Assembly (NCBI RefSeq): GCF_003049665.1
Contig: NZ_PYWM01000021.1
Location: forward strand, 33,777 to 97,776
Length of the DNA: 64,000 nt
Direction: 5' to 3'
DNA from: Lysinibacillus mangiferihumi
Lineage (GTDB): Bacteria > Bacillota > Bacilli > Bacillales_A > Planococcaceae
Positions 43,406-51,559 of the stretch are shown here, in pieces (the first letter of the stretch is position 1; every line of letters starts with the position of its first letter). The notes beneath the pieces were generated by a model, which was not told the origin of the DNA, searched no databases, and was given only the letters and a program-made list of their open reading frames with translations. Position numbers and translations under genes: made by a program.

Positions 43406-44647
43406 ATGATGAAATTGGTTGGTTCTCCAGGAGTAGTTTTGAAAAGCCGATTTGTTATGCCGTCAAGCGATGAATATAAGGATTTTATTAATTATATTGA
43501 TCGTGACGATGCGAAAGTGACAGAGAACATTATTGTTGATGAAAATGATTCTTTTTCTGTTTTTTATCAGTATATGGACTATATGGGAGACGAAAATAAA
43601 CAAGGCGCTTTGTTTACGTGTACTGAAGATATTGTCAATGTGGAACAAAAAAGTTCATTAAAGGATTTGTTTCAACAAGCGCAAGAAAATGGATCACCAC
43701 TTTGGCAAGATGTCATTAGTTTTGATAATAGCTTTCTACAAAAGTATGGACTAATGGATGAAAAAAGTGGTCAAGTCAACGAAGTTAAAATGAAAAATGT
43801 CGTACGTGCTGCAGTGAACGAAATGTTAAAAGCAGAGAACATGATGGATAGTGCAGTATGGTCAGCAGCGATTCATTATAATACTGACAATATTCATGTC
43901 CATATTGCTACCGTAGAACCTATACCTTCAAGGGCTAAAAAGTGGCTAATGAATCAGGAAACTGGTAAGTGGGAAGAACAAGTCCGAGCGAAACGTAAAC
44001 AAAGTTCATTGGATAAAATGAAGTCAAAAGTAGCCAATCTTATTATGGATCGCACAATCGAACGAAATCTTATTACTGATTTGATTCGAGGTAGTGTGCA
44101 AATGAAAAAAGAAAAAGGCATTGATTTGTCTACACTTCGTCAATCTAAAAGGCTATTTCAAAAGGCACTTCAACGTTTACCGCCAGATCGGTCACAGTGG
44201 CGATATGGTTATCAATCTATTGATGAAGCTAGGCCATATATCGATCAAATCGTAGAGATTTATTTAAATCGTTACTATAAAAGTGAAATGAAAGAGCTTC
44301 ATATACTACTTGATGAAGAAGTCGAAGTTATGAAGGAAAAGTACGGTGAAGGCAGCAAGTATCAAAACTACAAGCAGACAAAATTAGATGATTTAAAAAA
44401 ACGCATGGGTAATGCGGTCTTAACAGAAATGCGTGAGTATCAAAAAGAAGCCGATCAACGTTTATATGAATTATCTAAATCCAAAAGGAAGTACCAGGCT
44501 CCTATGTATCGTCAAAATTTACAGGCTTCTAGAGAATTAAATCGAGCACTAAATAATTTAAGTTATCGGTTACGAAAAACGTACCATGACTTTAGAAAAG
44601 AACGTAACATGGAAGAGTTTGACCGCATGTTAGATGGATATGAATAG
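43406..44647 (+). CDS. MobL-family (MOBP-like) relaxase
   Basis: The 413-residue protein nicks oriT and leads the strand through the channel. The N-terminus PGVVLKSRFVMPSSDEYKDF matches the MobL relaxases known from pLS20 and related Firmicute plasmids. The conserved YxxYMxY-like YQYMDYMG, the metal-binding histidines in DNIHVHIATVEP (about 171-182) and the RTIERNLITDLIRGS segment follow. The tail is a basic helical domain (about 220-413). It starts at ATG 43406, or at 43409, which better fits AAGGAGC. The gene ends the oriT-adjacent module. Confidence 0.8.
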   Translation: MMKLVGSPGVVLKSRFVMPSSDEYKDFINYIDRDDAKVTENIIVDENDSFSVFYQYMDYMGDENKQGALFTCTEDIVNVEQKSSLKDLFQQAQENGSPLWQDVISFDNSFLQKYGLMDEKSGQVNEVKMKNVVRAAVNEMLKAENMMDSAVWSAAIHYNTDNIHVHIATVEPIPSRAKKWLMNQETGKWEEQVRAKRKQSSLDKMKSKVANLIMDRTIERNLITDLIRGSVQMKKEKGIDLSTLRQSKRLFQKALQRLPPDRSQWRYGYQSIDEARPYIDQIVEIYLNRYYKSEMKELHILLDEEVEVMKEKYGEGSKYQNYKQTKLDDLKKRMGNAVLTEMREYQKEADQRLYELSKSKRKYQAPMYRQNLQASRELNRALNNLSYRLRKTYHDFRKERNMEEFDRMLDGYE

Positions 44648-44704
44648 TAAATAATAATTGATTCTAATAATTTAATTTAACGTTTAAAAAGAAGAAGGTT
44701 ATGT

Positions 44705-45100
44705 ATGATCTATCAAGTTAAATGTAAAACATGCAATAAGTTACTTGATCAAGTGACAGAGCCGAATATAGAAGTAGAATGTATGGCATGCATTGAAAAT
44801 AATCTAGATATAGAGGTAGTCACTGCACCTAAAGAAATTGGATTCTTTACTATGGAAAATAAATGGACCATTCCTCATAACTATCTCATTGAAAATTTGA
44901 ATGGACTACAATTTCTGATACATCGCGAATTGGCCATAAGTGAGATTGATAAATATGAAGAGGATCGTATTTTCGTTTATAAATCCCAAAAGTATCTTTC
45001 AACAATTGCTCGTGTGTCTTCCAGGGAAGAGGCTAAATCAATAATTAAGAGCATTTGGAAATCTTTTAGTGACACCAATAATAAAAAGGATGGTAATTAG
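44705..45100 (+). CDS. Zinc-ribbon protein of unknown function
   Basis: The 131-residue protein starts YQVKCKTCNKLLDQ and contains EVECMACIEN, forming a CxxC...CxxC zinc ribbon in the first 35 residues, followed by an unassigned alpha/beta part (FLIHRELAISEIDKYEEDR). It lies two bases upstream of the next gene. It may regulate or bind nucleic acids in the leading region. Confidence 0.5.
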   Translation: MIYQVKCKTCNKLLDQVTEPNIEVECMACIENNLDIEVVTAPKEIGFFTMENKWTIPHNYLIENLNGLQFLIHRELAISEIDKYEEDRIFVYKSQKYLSTIARVSSREEAKSIIKSIWKSFSDTNNKKDGN

Positions 45101-45102
45101 GA

Positions 45103-45375
45103 ATGGAGAATTTTACACAGGCATTTATCAAGGAACTAAAGGAAAACATGTTGTTATTACATGTAAATGGAACGGATGTAGAAGTTGAATTGACAGCTGA
45201 AGAAGCCCAACAAATTTACCTGGCCGTTGATCATGGAACCTTTATTGTTTTGTTTGATTTGGAGCGTCAAGAAATTGTATCCAATATAACCGAAGCTCAA
45301 CTTCTGAAGCAATTTCCAGAAACACAATTAGATGAATTCAAAGATGCACACATCACACCTGCAGACTGGCAATAA
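45103..45375 (+). CDS. Small acidic protein of unknown function
   Basis: The 90-residue acidic protein (ELKENMLLLHVNGTDVEVEL) has no recognised family, membrane segment or signal. It sits between the zinc-ribbon gene and the antirestriction gene in one operon. Its acidity and position are compatible with a DNA-mimic or an ArdA-like antirestriction role, but nothing more supports that. Confidence 0.45.
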   Translation: MENFTQAFIKELKENMLLLHVNGTDVEVELTAEEAQQIYLAVDHGTFIVLFDLERQEIVSNITEAQLLKQFPETQLDEFKDAHITPADWQ

Positions 45376-45397
45376 ATGATGATAGGAGAAAAATCGA

Positions 45398-48202
45398 ATG
45401 GCTATTAAACAAAAAAAATATACAGCAAAAACAGCAGAAGAAAAGCAAAAAGAGATTGAAGAATTATCAAATAAAATGACCAATCAACTAAGCTCCTATT
45501 TTGTATCGGAGGATGCACTAAAAGAGCATCTAGTTTTTATGTCTATTTTTTATAATTATTCCTTGCGTAACATGGCTTTGATTCAAAATCAATTCAGAGG
45601 TGCCAGTGCAGTTGGTTCGTTTAAATTTTGGCAGGACAAGGGCGCATCAGTTAAAAAAGGTGAAAAAGGGATTCAAATATTTGTTCCCACTCCTGTGACT
45701 TACTTTAATCGAGGTGGGGAGTGGATACAAGTTCAATACGCCGATCCAAGGGAAAAAATACAAATTAAAAATGGAGCGCTAGAAACTCAACAAAAGTTAT
45801 TTTTCAAAATTGGGCACGTGTTTGAATATACTCAAACGGATGCAAGGGAGAAAGGGATGCCCGTCTCTGAAATTTTTGGACAGTACTATCAGGATGGAGT
45901 AATAGAGAATCAGGATGAGTTGTTAGCAGCTATGCATAAAGTTTCTAAAAACTTAGGATTTGAAATATTGTCTGAACCTCCACGTGAATTAGGAACAGCG
46001 AAAGGTGTTGCATATCCAAATGAAAAAAAGATTGCTCTTAATCCAAGAAATACAGTATATGAGAATGTCACTACGTTACTTCATGAATTAGCACATGCAA
46101 GATTACATACACCTGATGTTCGAGATAGTTTTACTAAAGCAGAACGTGAATTTCAAGCAGAAATGGTGTCCTATGTCGTGGCTAGTCGATACGGCATCGA
46201 TACTGAGAATTTTAGCCTTTCCTATTTGGCCAGATGGACACAACAAGGTAAAGAATTAAAAGATAAAGAAATGCTACTTAATGGTGTTAGAACAGCAGCA
46301 TGTGAATTTATAGAAATTATTGATGCACATTTTCAAGAAATAGAGCATTCCAAAGAGGTAAACGAACCCACGCAGTCAGCGCAAGAACAGGAATTACAAG
46401 AAAAACCAACTGAAAGTATCTATTATTCTATCGATGAAGAAGCAGCACGTCGTGCAAAAGAAGCCAACAGTTTTTCTGACTATCTGCCTGGAAGTGCGAC
46501 CAAAAATTATCGGCAGTCAATTGATGCAGCGATAAAAATCGCAGAACGACAAAAGTTACAAGTTGATGCATCTTTTCACGATAAGATTGATGGTTTACTT
46601 GACACGTATGCACGAAAACTTGCAGAAAATCTGAATAAAAGTTTTGAAATTAATGCACGTGTCCCTTCTATGATGATTACAGGGGGAGGAAACTTTCCAA
46701 CCAAGAAAAAAGAAAAACAGAATATTGCAAGGGATAAGAATATGGAAGAATGGCGAGCGATTCAAGGTTTGCTCGACAAAATTCAAAGTACAGGTAGAGG
46801 TGGAATCAGTTCGGATGATCCTGAAGTAGTTCAAAAACTAGAAGCGAAAATTGTGAAATTGGAAGCGTGGCAAGAAAAAATGAAAGCGACCAATGCTTTT
46901 TATCGCAAATATAAGACCTTAGATGACTGTCCTCATTTATCAAAATCAGAAGTTGAAAAGTTAAAAGTGAACATGTCGAGTAGTTGGAGAAGTGAGCCGA
47001 AACCGTTTGAATCATACCAGCTTACCAACAATAATGCGGAGATTCGTCGATTAAAGAAACGGATCCAAACATTGATAACAAGCAAGGAAAAGGATTATGG
47101 TGAATGGGTATTTGAAGGTGGGAAGGTAGAAGCGAATAAAGAAGAAAATCGATTACGTATTTTCTTTGATGAAAGACCCAGTGAACAAATACGCAACGAG
47201 CTGAAAAGTCATGGCTTCCGCTGGTCACCTAAAGCCAGTGCTTGGCAACGGCAATTGACGGATAATGCTGTTCGTGTGGCGCAAAGTATGGCATGTTTAC
47301 AACCGACTGATGAGAAAAAATTGCAACACAAAGAACAAGAAGCTACATCTGGGTCAAACTGGTTGCTGGTCGAATACGGCTCGTTGTCTAATGCCAAGTT
47401 GCGTATTATTCCTGAAGATGATTTGCTAAATGAAGTTGCTATGTTGACAAGAGGCCAAATTGAACATGAAAAATTGCTTGCTTTCTCGCAGGTGAATGAA
47501 GAGTTTGTGCAATTGTTCAATGATACATTCCAAACACAATTCACGCTTGTAAATGAGCAAATGGCTAAAACACCACAAATTTTGATTCAATGGTCAGAAA
47601 GCGAATTGAAATCTAATGAATTAATGGGGTTTGCTGAAGGGAATAATCGCATGGCCCAACTTGAAGAGAATGTGTTTCATGATAAAGAAAAAGCCTACGG
47701 TTATCTCAAAACAAGGTACCATGTATTGATTCCGAATGGAGATAAGATTGACTTAGTTAACCCAGATCGATTAGATATTGGGGATGGTTATTATAGTAGT
47801 CCTTACCAGCAATTACTAGCAGAGAACAAATTAACTGAACAACAACATCAAGAGCTTTTAAAGGACCTAGCATTGTATTCTAATGAGTGTGAAAAATTAA
47901 TCAATGAGCAGTTAAGTACGCTTAAAAGTTTACATTACTGGCGAAGAAATCAACTTGTAGCAGAGCGTGAAGAAGATCATGCTGAAGTAGAAAAGAGCAA
48001 TCAAAGTATTCGATACCAATTAGAACAAGCTGACCAACTAAACATTCCTTTCAAGCTACAAAATAAAGTTTTGCATCATGCTGAACATTATCAAAATGAA
48101 AACATTAGCGATATGGAGATAAATGAATTACTTTCCTTTAGCCATTGTTATGAACAAGGTAAAGGTCGAAGAAGTAAAATATCTAGTGAATATGAACGCT
48201 AA
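45398..48202 (+). CDS. ArdC-like polyvalent antirestriction metalloprotease, C-terminal YER
   Basis: The 934-residue protein begins with an ArdC-type N-terminal ssDNA-binding domain (SLRNMALIQNQFRGASAVGS, KKGEKGIQIFVPT). A metalloprotease domain follows with the HExxH motif in TTLLHELAHARLHT (about 227-240) and a downstream Glu in AEMVSYVVASRYG. The C-terminal half has polyvalent-protein-type modules (IFFDERPSEQIRNELKSHGF about 588, and ILIQWSESE about 728). Such proteins enter the recipient with the DNA and blunt restriction. It ends SSEYER, the shared C-terminal pattern, fitting a translocated protein. It is the last gene of the long transfer operon, with two terminators after it. Confidence 0.75.
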   Translation: MAIKQKKYTAKTAEEKQKEIEELSNKMTNQLSSYFVSEDALKEHLVFMSIFYNYSLRNMALIQNQFRGASAVGSFKFWQDKGASVKKGEKGIQIFVPTPVTYFNRGGEWIQVQYADPREKIQIKNGALETQQKLFFKIGHVFEYTQTDAREKGMPVSEIFGQYYQDGVIENQDELLAAMHKVSKNLGFEILSEPPRELGTAKGVAYPNEKKIALNPRNTVYENVTTLLHELAHARLHTPDVRDSFTKAEREFQAEMVSYVVASRYGIDTENFSLSYLARWTQQGKELKDKEMLLNGVRTAACEFIEIIDAHFQEIEHSKEVNEPTQSAQEQELQEKPTESIYYSIDEEAARRAKEANSFSDYLPGSATKNYRQSIDAAIKIAERQKLQVDASFHDKIDGLLDTYARKLAENLNKSFEINARVPSMMITGGGNFPTKKKEKQNIARDKNMEEWRAIQGLLDKIQSTGRGGISSDDPEVVQKLEAKIVKLEAWQEKMKATNAFYRKYKTLDDCPHLSKSEVEKLKVNMSSSWRSEPKPFESYQLTNNNAEIRRLKKRIQTLITSKEKDYGEWVFEGGKVEANKEENRLRIFFDERPSEQIRNELKSHGFRWSPKASAWQRQLTDNAVRVAQSMACLQPTDEKKLQHKEQEATSGSNWLLVEYGSLSNAKLRIIPEDDLLNEVAMLTRGQIEHEKLLAFSQVNEEFVQLFNDTFQTQFTLVNEQMAKTPQILIQWSESELKSNELMGFAEGNNRMAQLEENVFHDKEKAYGYLKTRYHVLIPNGDKIDLVNPDRLDIGDGYYSSPYQQLLAENKLTEQQHQELLKDLALYSNECEKLINEQLSTLKSLHYWRRNQLVAEREEDHAEVEKSNQSIRYQLEQADQLNIPFKLQNKVLHHAEHYQNENISDMEINELLSFSHCYEQGKGRRSKISSEYER

Positions 48203-48212
48203 AAAAGGCATA

Positions 48213-48247
48213 GTTAGCGCAGTCAAAAGACTAGCGTTATTTTTTAT
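48213..48247 (+). terminator. Terminator 1 after the antirestriction gene
   Basis: GTTAGCGCAGTC-AAAA-GACTAGCGTTA is followed by TTTTTT. A near copy follows the second methyltransferase gene. Confidence 0.7.
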
Positions 48248-48289
48248 GTCTAAAATACCAAGCGTTTGGGAATTTACCTCAAACGAAAA

Positions 48290-48318
48290 AAGAGGCTTGC
48301 GTAATAGCGAGCCTCTTA
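48290..48318 (+). terminator. Terminator 2 after the antirestriction gene
   Basis: AAGAGGCT and AGCCTCTT flank a 12-base loop. Its partner is also duplicated downstream at about 50753-50779. Confidence 0.55.
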
Positions 48319-48383
48319 ATCACTGGATAAGAACGTGAGTTCCTGCCCGTTGTTCATTATAGTACATCGGGAGTGAAAAAGAT

Positions 48384-49643
48384 ATGCGATTTTTAGATTT
48401 TTTTTCGGGGATTGGTGGTTTCCGACTAGGAATGGAAGCCGTTGGACATGAATGTGTCGGTTATGTCGAATGGGATAAGTTTGCACGAAAATCTTACGAA
48501 GCTATACACAACACAGAAGGAGAGTGGACTGCACATGACATTACAACAGTTTCAGATGAAGAATTCAGCAAATTTAGAGGAAAAGTCGATATTATCTGTG
48601 GAGGATTTCCATGCCAAGCATTCAGCGTTGCTGGAAAGCGACAAGGATTTAAAGATACTCGAGGAACATTGTTCTTTGAAGTTGCAAGGGCAGCTCAACA
48701 AATCCAACCACGGTATTTATTCCTTGAAAACGTTAAAGGGCTATTATCTCACGACAAAGGGAAAACGTTCGGAATTATCCTCGATACGTTGGATGAACTT
48801 GGGTATGACGTTGAATGGCAAGTGCTTAACACTAAAGACTTCTCAACAAAAGAACGCCCAACGCCACAAAATCGAGAACGAATTTTCATTGTCGCACATC
48901 TTAGAGGAACAAGTACCCGAAAAGTATTTCCTATCGGACGAGAAAGTGAAGGCTCTGATAGCAAATCAAAAATAATAATCTTTGGTAGTACACAAAAGAA
49001 TCATCAAGCATCTCAAAGTCAACGAGAATTAGTATATGATTCTAAAGGAATAATAGGTTCTTTATTAGCATCGGATGCAAAGAACCCAAAACAAATTGTA
49101 ATTCGTACAGTAGGTAAGCTACCTGGTAAACAGGAGCAAAACAATCGTGTGTATCACGTTAAAGGGTTTAGTCCAATCAATACCAAACCACCTGTACAAA
49201 AAATATGTTTACCTATCCTTACACCAGATCGGGTAGAGAAAAGGCAAAATGGTAGACGTATCAAAGGACCAGACGAACCTATGTTTACAATCACTGCACA
49301 AGATCGTCATGGGGTAGCTATTAAGGAAGCTACTACAAAGGGATATGATATAGCTAATCCAGGTGATAGTGTAAATTTCAGTGTACCTAACTCGAAAACT
49401 CGTAGAGGGCGTGTAGGAAAAGGGATTGCGAATACATTAGATACTACTTGCCAACAAGGAGTGTTAACAGAAGAATTTCGAATTAGAAGGCTGACACCGA
49501 AAGAGTGTTGGAGATTACAAGGCTTTCCAGATGAAGCATTTGAGAAAGCTGCAGCTGTTAACTCAGACTCGCAACTATACAAGCAAGCAGGAAATAGTGT
49601 AACCATTAATGTAATACAGGCAATTGCGAAAAAATTTTGCTGA
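48384..49643 (+). CDS. C5-cytosine DNA methyltransferase 1 (orphan)
   Basis: The 419-residue protein has the ordered C5-methyltransferase motifs: I LDFFSGIGGFRLGMEAVG (SAM binding), IV GGFPCQAFSVAGKRQGF (catalytic Cys, about 75), VI LFLENVKGLLSH, VIII RPTPQNRERIFIVAH and X LYKQAGNSVTINVIQAIA. The target recognition region between VIII and IX is unusually long and contains DRHGVAIKEA-like segments. There is no adjacent restriction gene. On a conjugative plasmid an orphan methylase probably protects the DNA from host restriction. The GGGAGTG ribosome site precedes the ATG. Confidence 0.9.
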   Translation: MRFLDFFSGIGGFRLGMEAVGHECVGYVEWDKFARKSYEAIHNTEGEWTAHDITTVSDEEFSKFRGKVDIICGGFPCQAFSVAGKRQGFKDTRGTLFFEVARAAQQIQPRYLFLENVKGLLSHDKGKTFGIILDTLDELGYDVEWQVLNTKDFSTKERPTPQNRERIFIVAHLRGTSTRKVFPIGRESEGSDSKSKIIIFGSTQKNHQASQSQRELVYDSKGIIGSLLASDAKNPKQIVIRTVGKLPGKQEQNNRVYHVKGFSPINTKPPVQKICLPILTPDRVEKRQNGRRIKGPDEPMFTITAQDRHGVAIKEATTKGYDIANPGDSVNFSVPNSKTRRGRVGKGIANTLDTTCQQGVLTEEFRIRRLTPKECWRLQGFPDEAFEKAAAVNSDSQLYKQAGNSVTINVIQAIAKKFC

Positions 49644-49680
49644 ACATATATTGCATGGAGAAGGACGAGGGATAATTAAA

Positions 49681-50655
49681 ATGATAAATGAAGAAAAATT
49701 AAAAATTCTAGAATTATTTGGTGGTATAGGAGCACCGAGAAAAGCACTTATCAATTTAGGTGTAGAACACAAGTCCCTTGATTATGTTGAGTGGGATGAA
49801 AAAGCAGTGCTAACTTACAACGCTATGTTTGACAATCGATACAAACCCGAAAATGTTGTTGGATATACATTGAAACCAGATATTTTAGTACATGGTAGTC
49901 CATGCCAAGACTTTTCAATAGCTGGTAAACAGTACGGTGGAAACGTGGAAGATGGCACTAGAAGTTCACTTATGTTTGAAACTATTAAAATTATTAAAAG
50001 TTTAGGAGTGTTGAAACCGAAAGTAGTAATCTGGGAAAATGTAAAAAATGTACTTTCGAAAAATATGGTGCAATCTTTTAATCAATATCTAATGGATATG
50101 GAGAATTTAGGTTATACCAATTCATATCAAGTTTTAGATGCTCGTGATTTCGGCATACCTCAAGCTAGGGAAAGGCTTTTCACTATATCAATTTTAAATG
50201 GGGCACATTTCGATTTTGCAAAGCTCAAGAAAACACCAATGCAATCTATCAAAGAATTCCTAGAAGATGATGTCGATGAAAAGTATATTGTTACACAGCC
50301 TAGTATGCTTAAAAAGCTTCCTAACCAACCTATTGTTCCTGGCACTTATGGTGGAATGTTGAAAGAAGTAAAGGAATTTGTTTACACAATTACTACTAAG
50401 CAAGTGAGATATCCAAATAGTGGTGTTGTAAGAACGAAAGATGGTCGTTGGAGGTATTTAACAGAACGAGAGTGTTGGAGATTGATGGGATTTGATGATG
50501 CTGATTACGAAGCAGCTTTGAAAGAGCATCCGTCAAAAGAAGGTTGTCGAAATGGTACTCTTTATCACCAAGCAGGAAATAGTATAGTAGTTCAAGTATT
50601 AGAAGCAATTTTTGAATTACTTTTAAGTGGCCATTATTTCAATCTACAAAAATAA
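49681..50655 (+). CDS. C5-cytosine DNA methyltransferase 2 (orphan)
   Basis: The 324-residue protein starts at ATG 49681 after GGACGAGGGATAATTAAA. It has motif I KILELFGGIGAPRKALINLG, IV VHGSPCQDFSIAGKQYGG, VI VIWENVKNVLSK, VIII IPQARERLFTIS and X LYHQAGNSIVVQVLEAIF. It is clearly different from the first enzyme, especially in the target region (about 185-245), so it probably methylates another sequence. Two methylases in tandem with no nuclease widen protection against restriction. Confidence 0.9.
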   Translation: MINEEKLKILELFGGIGAPRKALINLGVEHKSLDYVEWDEKAVLTYNAMFDNRYKPENVVGYTLKPDILVHGSPCQDFSIAGKQYGGNVEDGTRSSLMFETIKIIKSLGVLKPKVVIWENVKNVLSKNMVQSFNQYLMDMENLGYTNSYQVLDARDFGIPQARERLFTISILNGAHFDFAKLKKTPMQSIKEFLEDDVDEKYIVTQPSMLKKLPNQPIVPGTYGGMLKEVKEFVYTITTKQVRYPNSGVVRTKDGRWRYLTERECWRLMGFDDADYEAALKEHPSKEGCRNGTLYHQAGNSIVVQVLEAIFELLLSGHYFNLQK

Positions 50656-50780
50656 AGTTTTGCATGTTAAACATCATTAAAGAATATGAACGCTAATTAA
50701 AGCACAGTAAACGCAGTCAAAAGACTAGCGTTATTTTTATTGCAAAAAATAAGAGAGGCTTGTCCTACCAAGCCTCTTAA
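50641..50780 (+). repeat. Decayed duplicate of the antirestriction-gene 3' end and its terminators
   Basis: CTACAAAAATAAAGTTTTGCAT here matches CTACAAAATAAAGTTTTGCAT at 48056. Then GAATATGAACGCTAA encodes the same EYER end plus stop, followed by CGCAGTCAAAAGACTAGCGTTATTTTT and the AAGAGAGGCTT.../AAGCCTCTT hairpin, in the order seen at 48180-48318. The methyltransferase genes therefore lie between two copies of this end segment. Confidence 0.8.
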
Positions 50781-50866
50781 AAAGTATATAAAAGAATCCC
50801 TGTTCTTTTAGGATGATTAAGGAGTTATTGAGGACAATTCAATTTGAAAAAATACGAGGTGGAATA

Positions 50867-51472
50867 ATGGAGAATGCTGTTAAACAAGTGAATATTATTA
50901 CTATTGAGTCATCAGATTGGGAAAAGATTTTGAACGGTGAAAAATGGGTGTTATTCCTAGAAAAATATTTCATAAGTGAAGAACAAAAAATAGAAGATAG
51001 CGAGTCAGATTGTTTAAATCAGGGTATAATTTTTGATCCTAAAAAGATTTATTTTGAGGATAAAGAATCAGGCTTAATAGTTGGTGAAGCGTGGACAGAC
51101 ATAATTTATTGTCTTTTTTACGATAAAAAAAATAATACTAACGACTGGACATATGATTTGCCATATGTTCGAAATGAAGCGATTAAAAGATTATATTACA
51201 GCTGGTGTGAAAATAAGTCATTAAAGCCAAACCACAAAGAAGGTTGGTTCAAGTCTAAGAAATTCTCTAGTTGTCTTGAAAAGATAGGTTGGGGAAGTAA
51301 TTATGCCTTATTTTTAATGGATATTGTTGCATACGAATATGAAGCAATAAGTGTAGAGTGTCCATGGTGTGAAAGGGAACAAAAAATATATGCACAAAAG
51401 CAAACGTTGGGACGAACATCACATAAATGTGAAGGATGTGGGATAAGTTTTGCTATTTGGCACTTATTTTAG
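50867..51472 (+). CDS. Protein with C-terminal zinc ribbon, unknown function
   Basis: The 201-residue protein starts at ATG 50867 after ACGAGGTGGAATA. It has an acidic N-terminal half (ESDCLNQGIIFDPKKIYFED), a middle rich in Trp and Tyr (YVRNEAIKRLYYSWCENKSL), and a C-terminal zinc ribbon CPWCEREQKIY...CEGCG. It might bind nucleic acids. A hairpin follows. The family is not recognised. Confidence 0.5.
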   Translation: MENAVKQVNIITIESSDWEKILNGEKWVLFLEKYFISEEQKIEDSESDCLNQGIIFDPKKIYFEDKESGLIVGEAWTDIIYCLFYDKKNNTNDWTYDLPYVRNEAIKRLYYSWCENKSLKPNHKEGWFKSKKFSSCLEKIGWGSNYALFLMDIVAYEYEAISVECPWCEREQKIYAQKQTLGRTSHKCEGCGISFAIWHLF

Positions 51473-51492
51473 AAAAAATGAAGAATCGTTGT

Positions 51493-51522
51493 AAGGAGTC
51501 ACAAACAGGTGATTCTTTTTTT
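51493..51522 (+). terminator. Family hairpin, variant copy 7
   Basis: AAGGAGTCACAAACAGGTGATTCTTTTTTT has the same outline with a shorter loop. Confidence 0.65.
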
Positions 51523-51559
51523 ATTTCTCATAATTAATTAGTAAAGGATGATTGTTAAA

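Noticed and set aside
48384..50655. Complete restriction-modification system
   Set aside because: Neither methyltransferase has an adjacent cognate restriction endonuclease; the Mrr-like gene is 3.6 kb away and is of a modification-dependent type.
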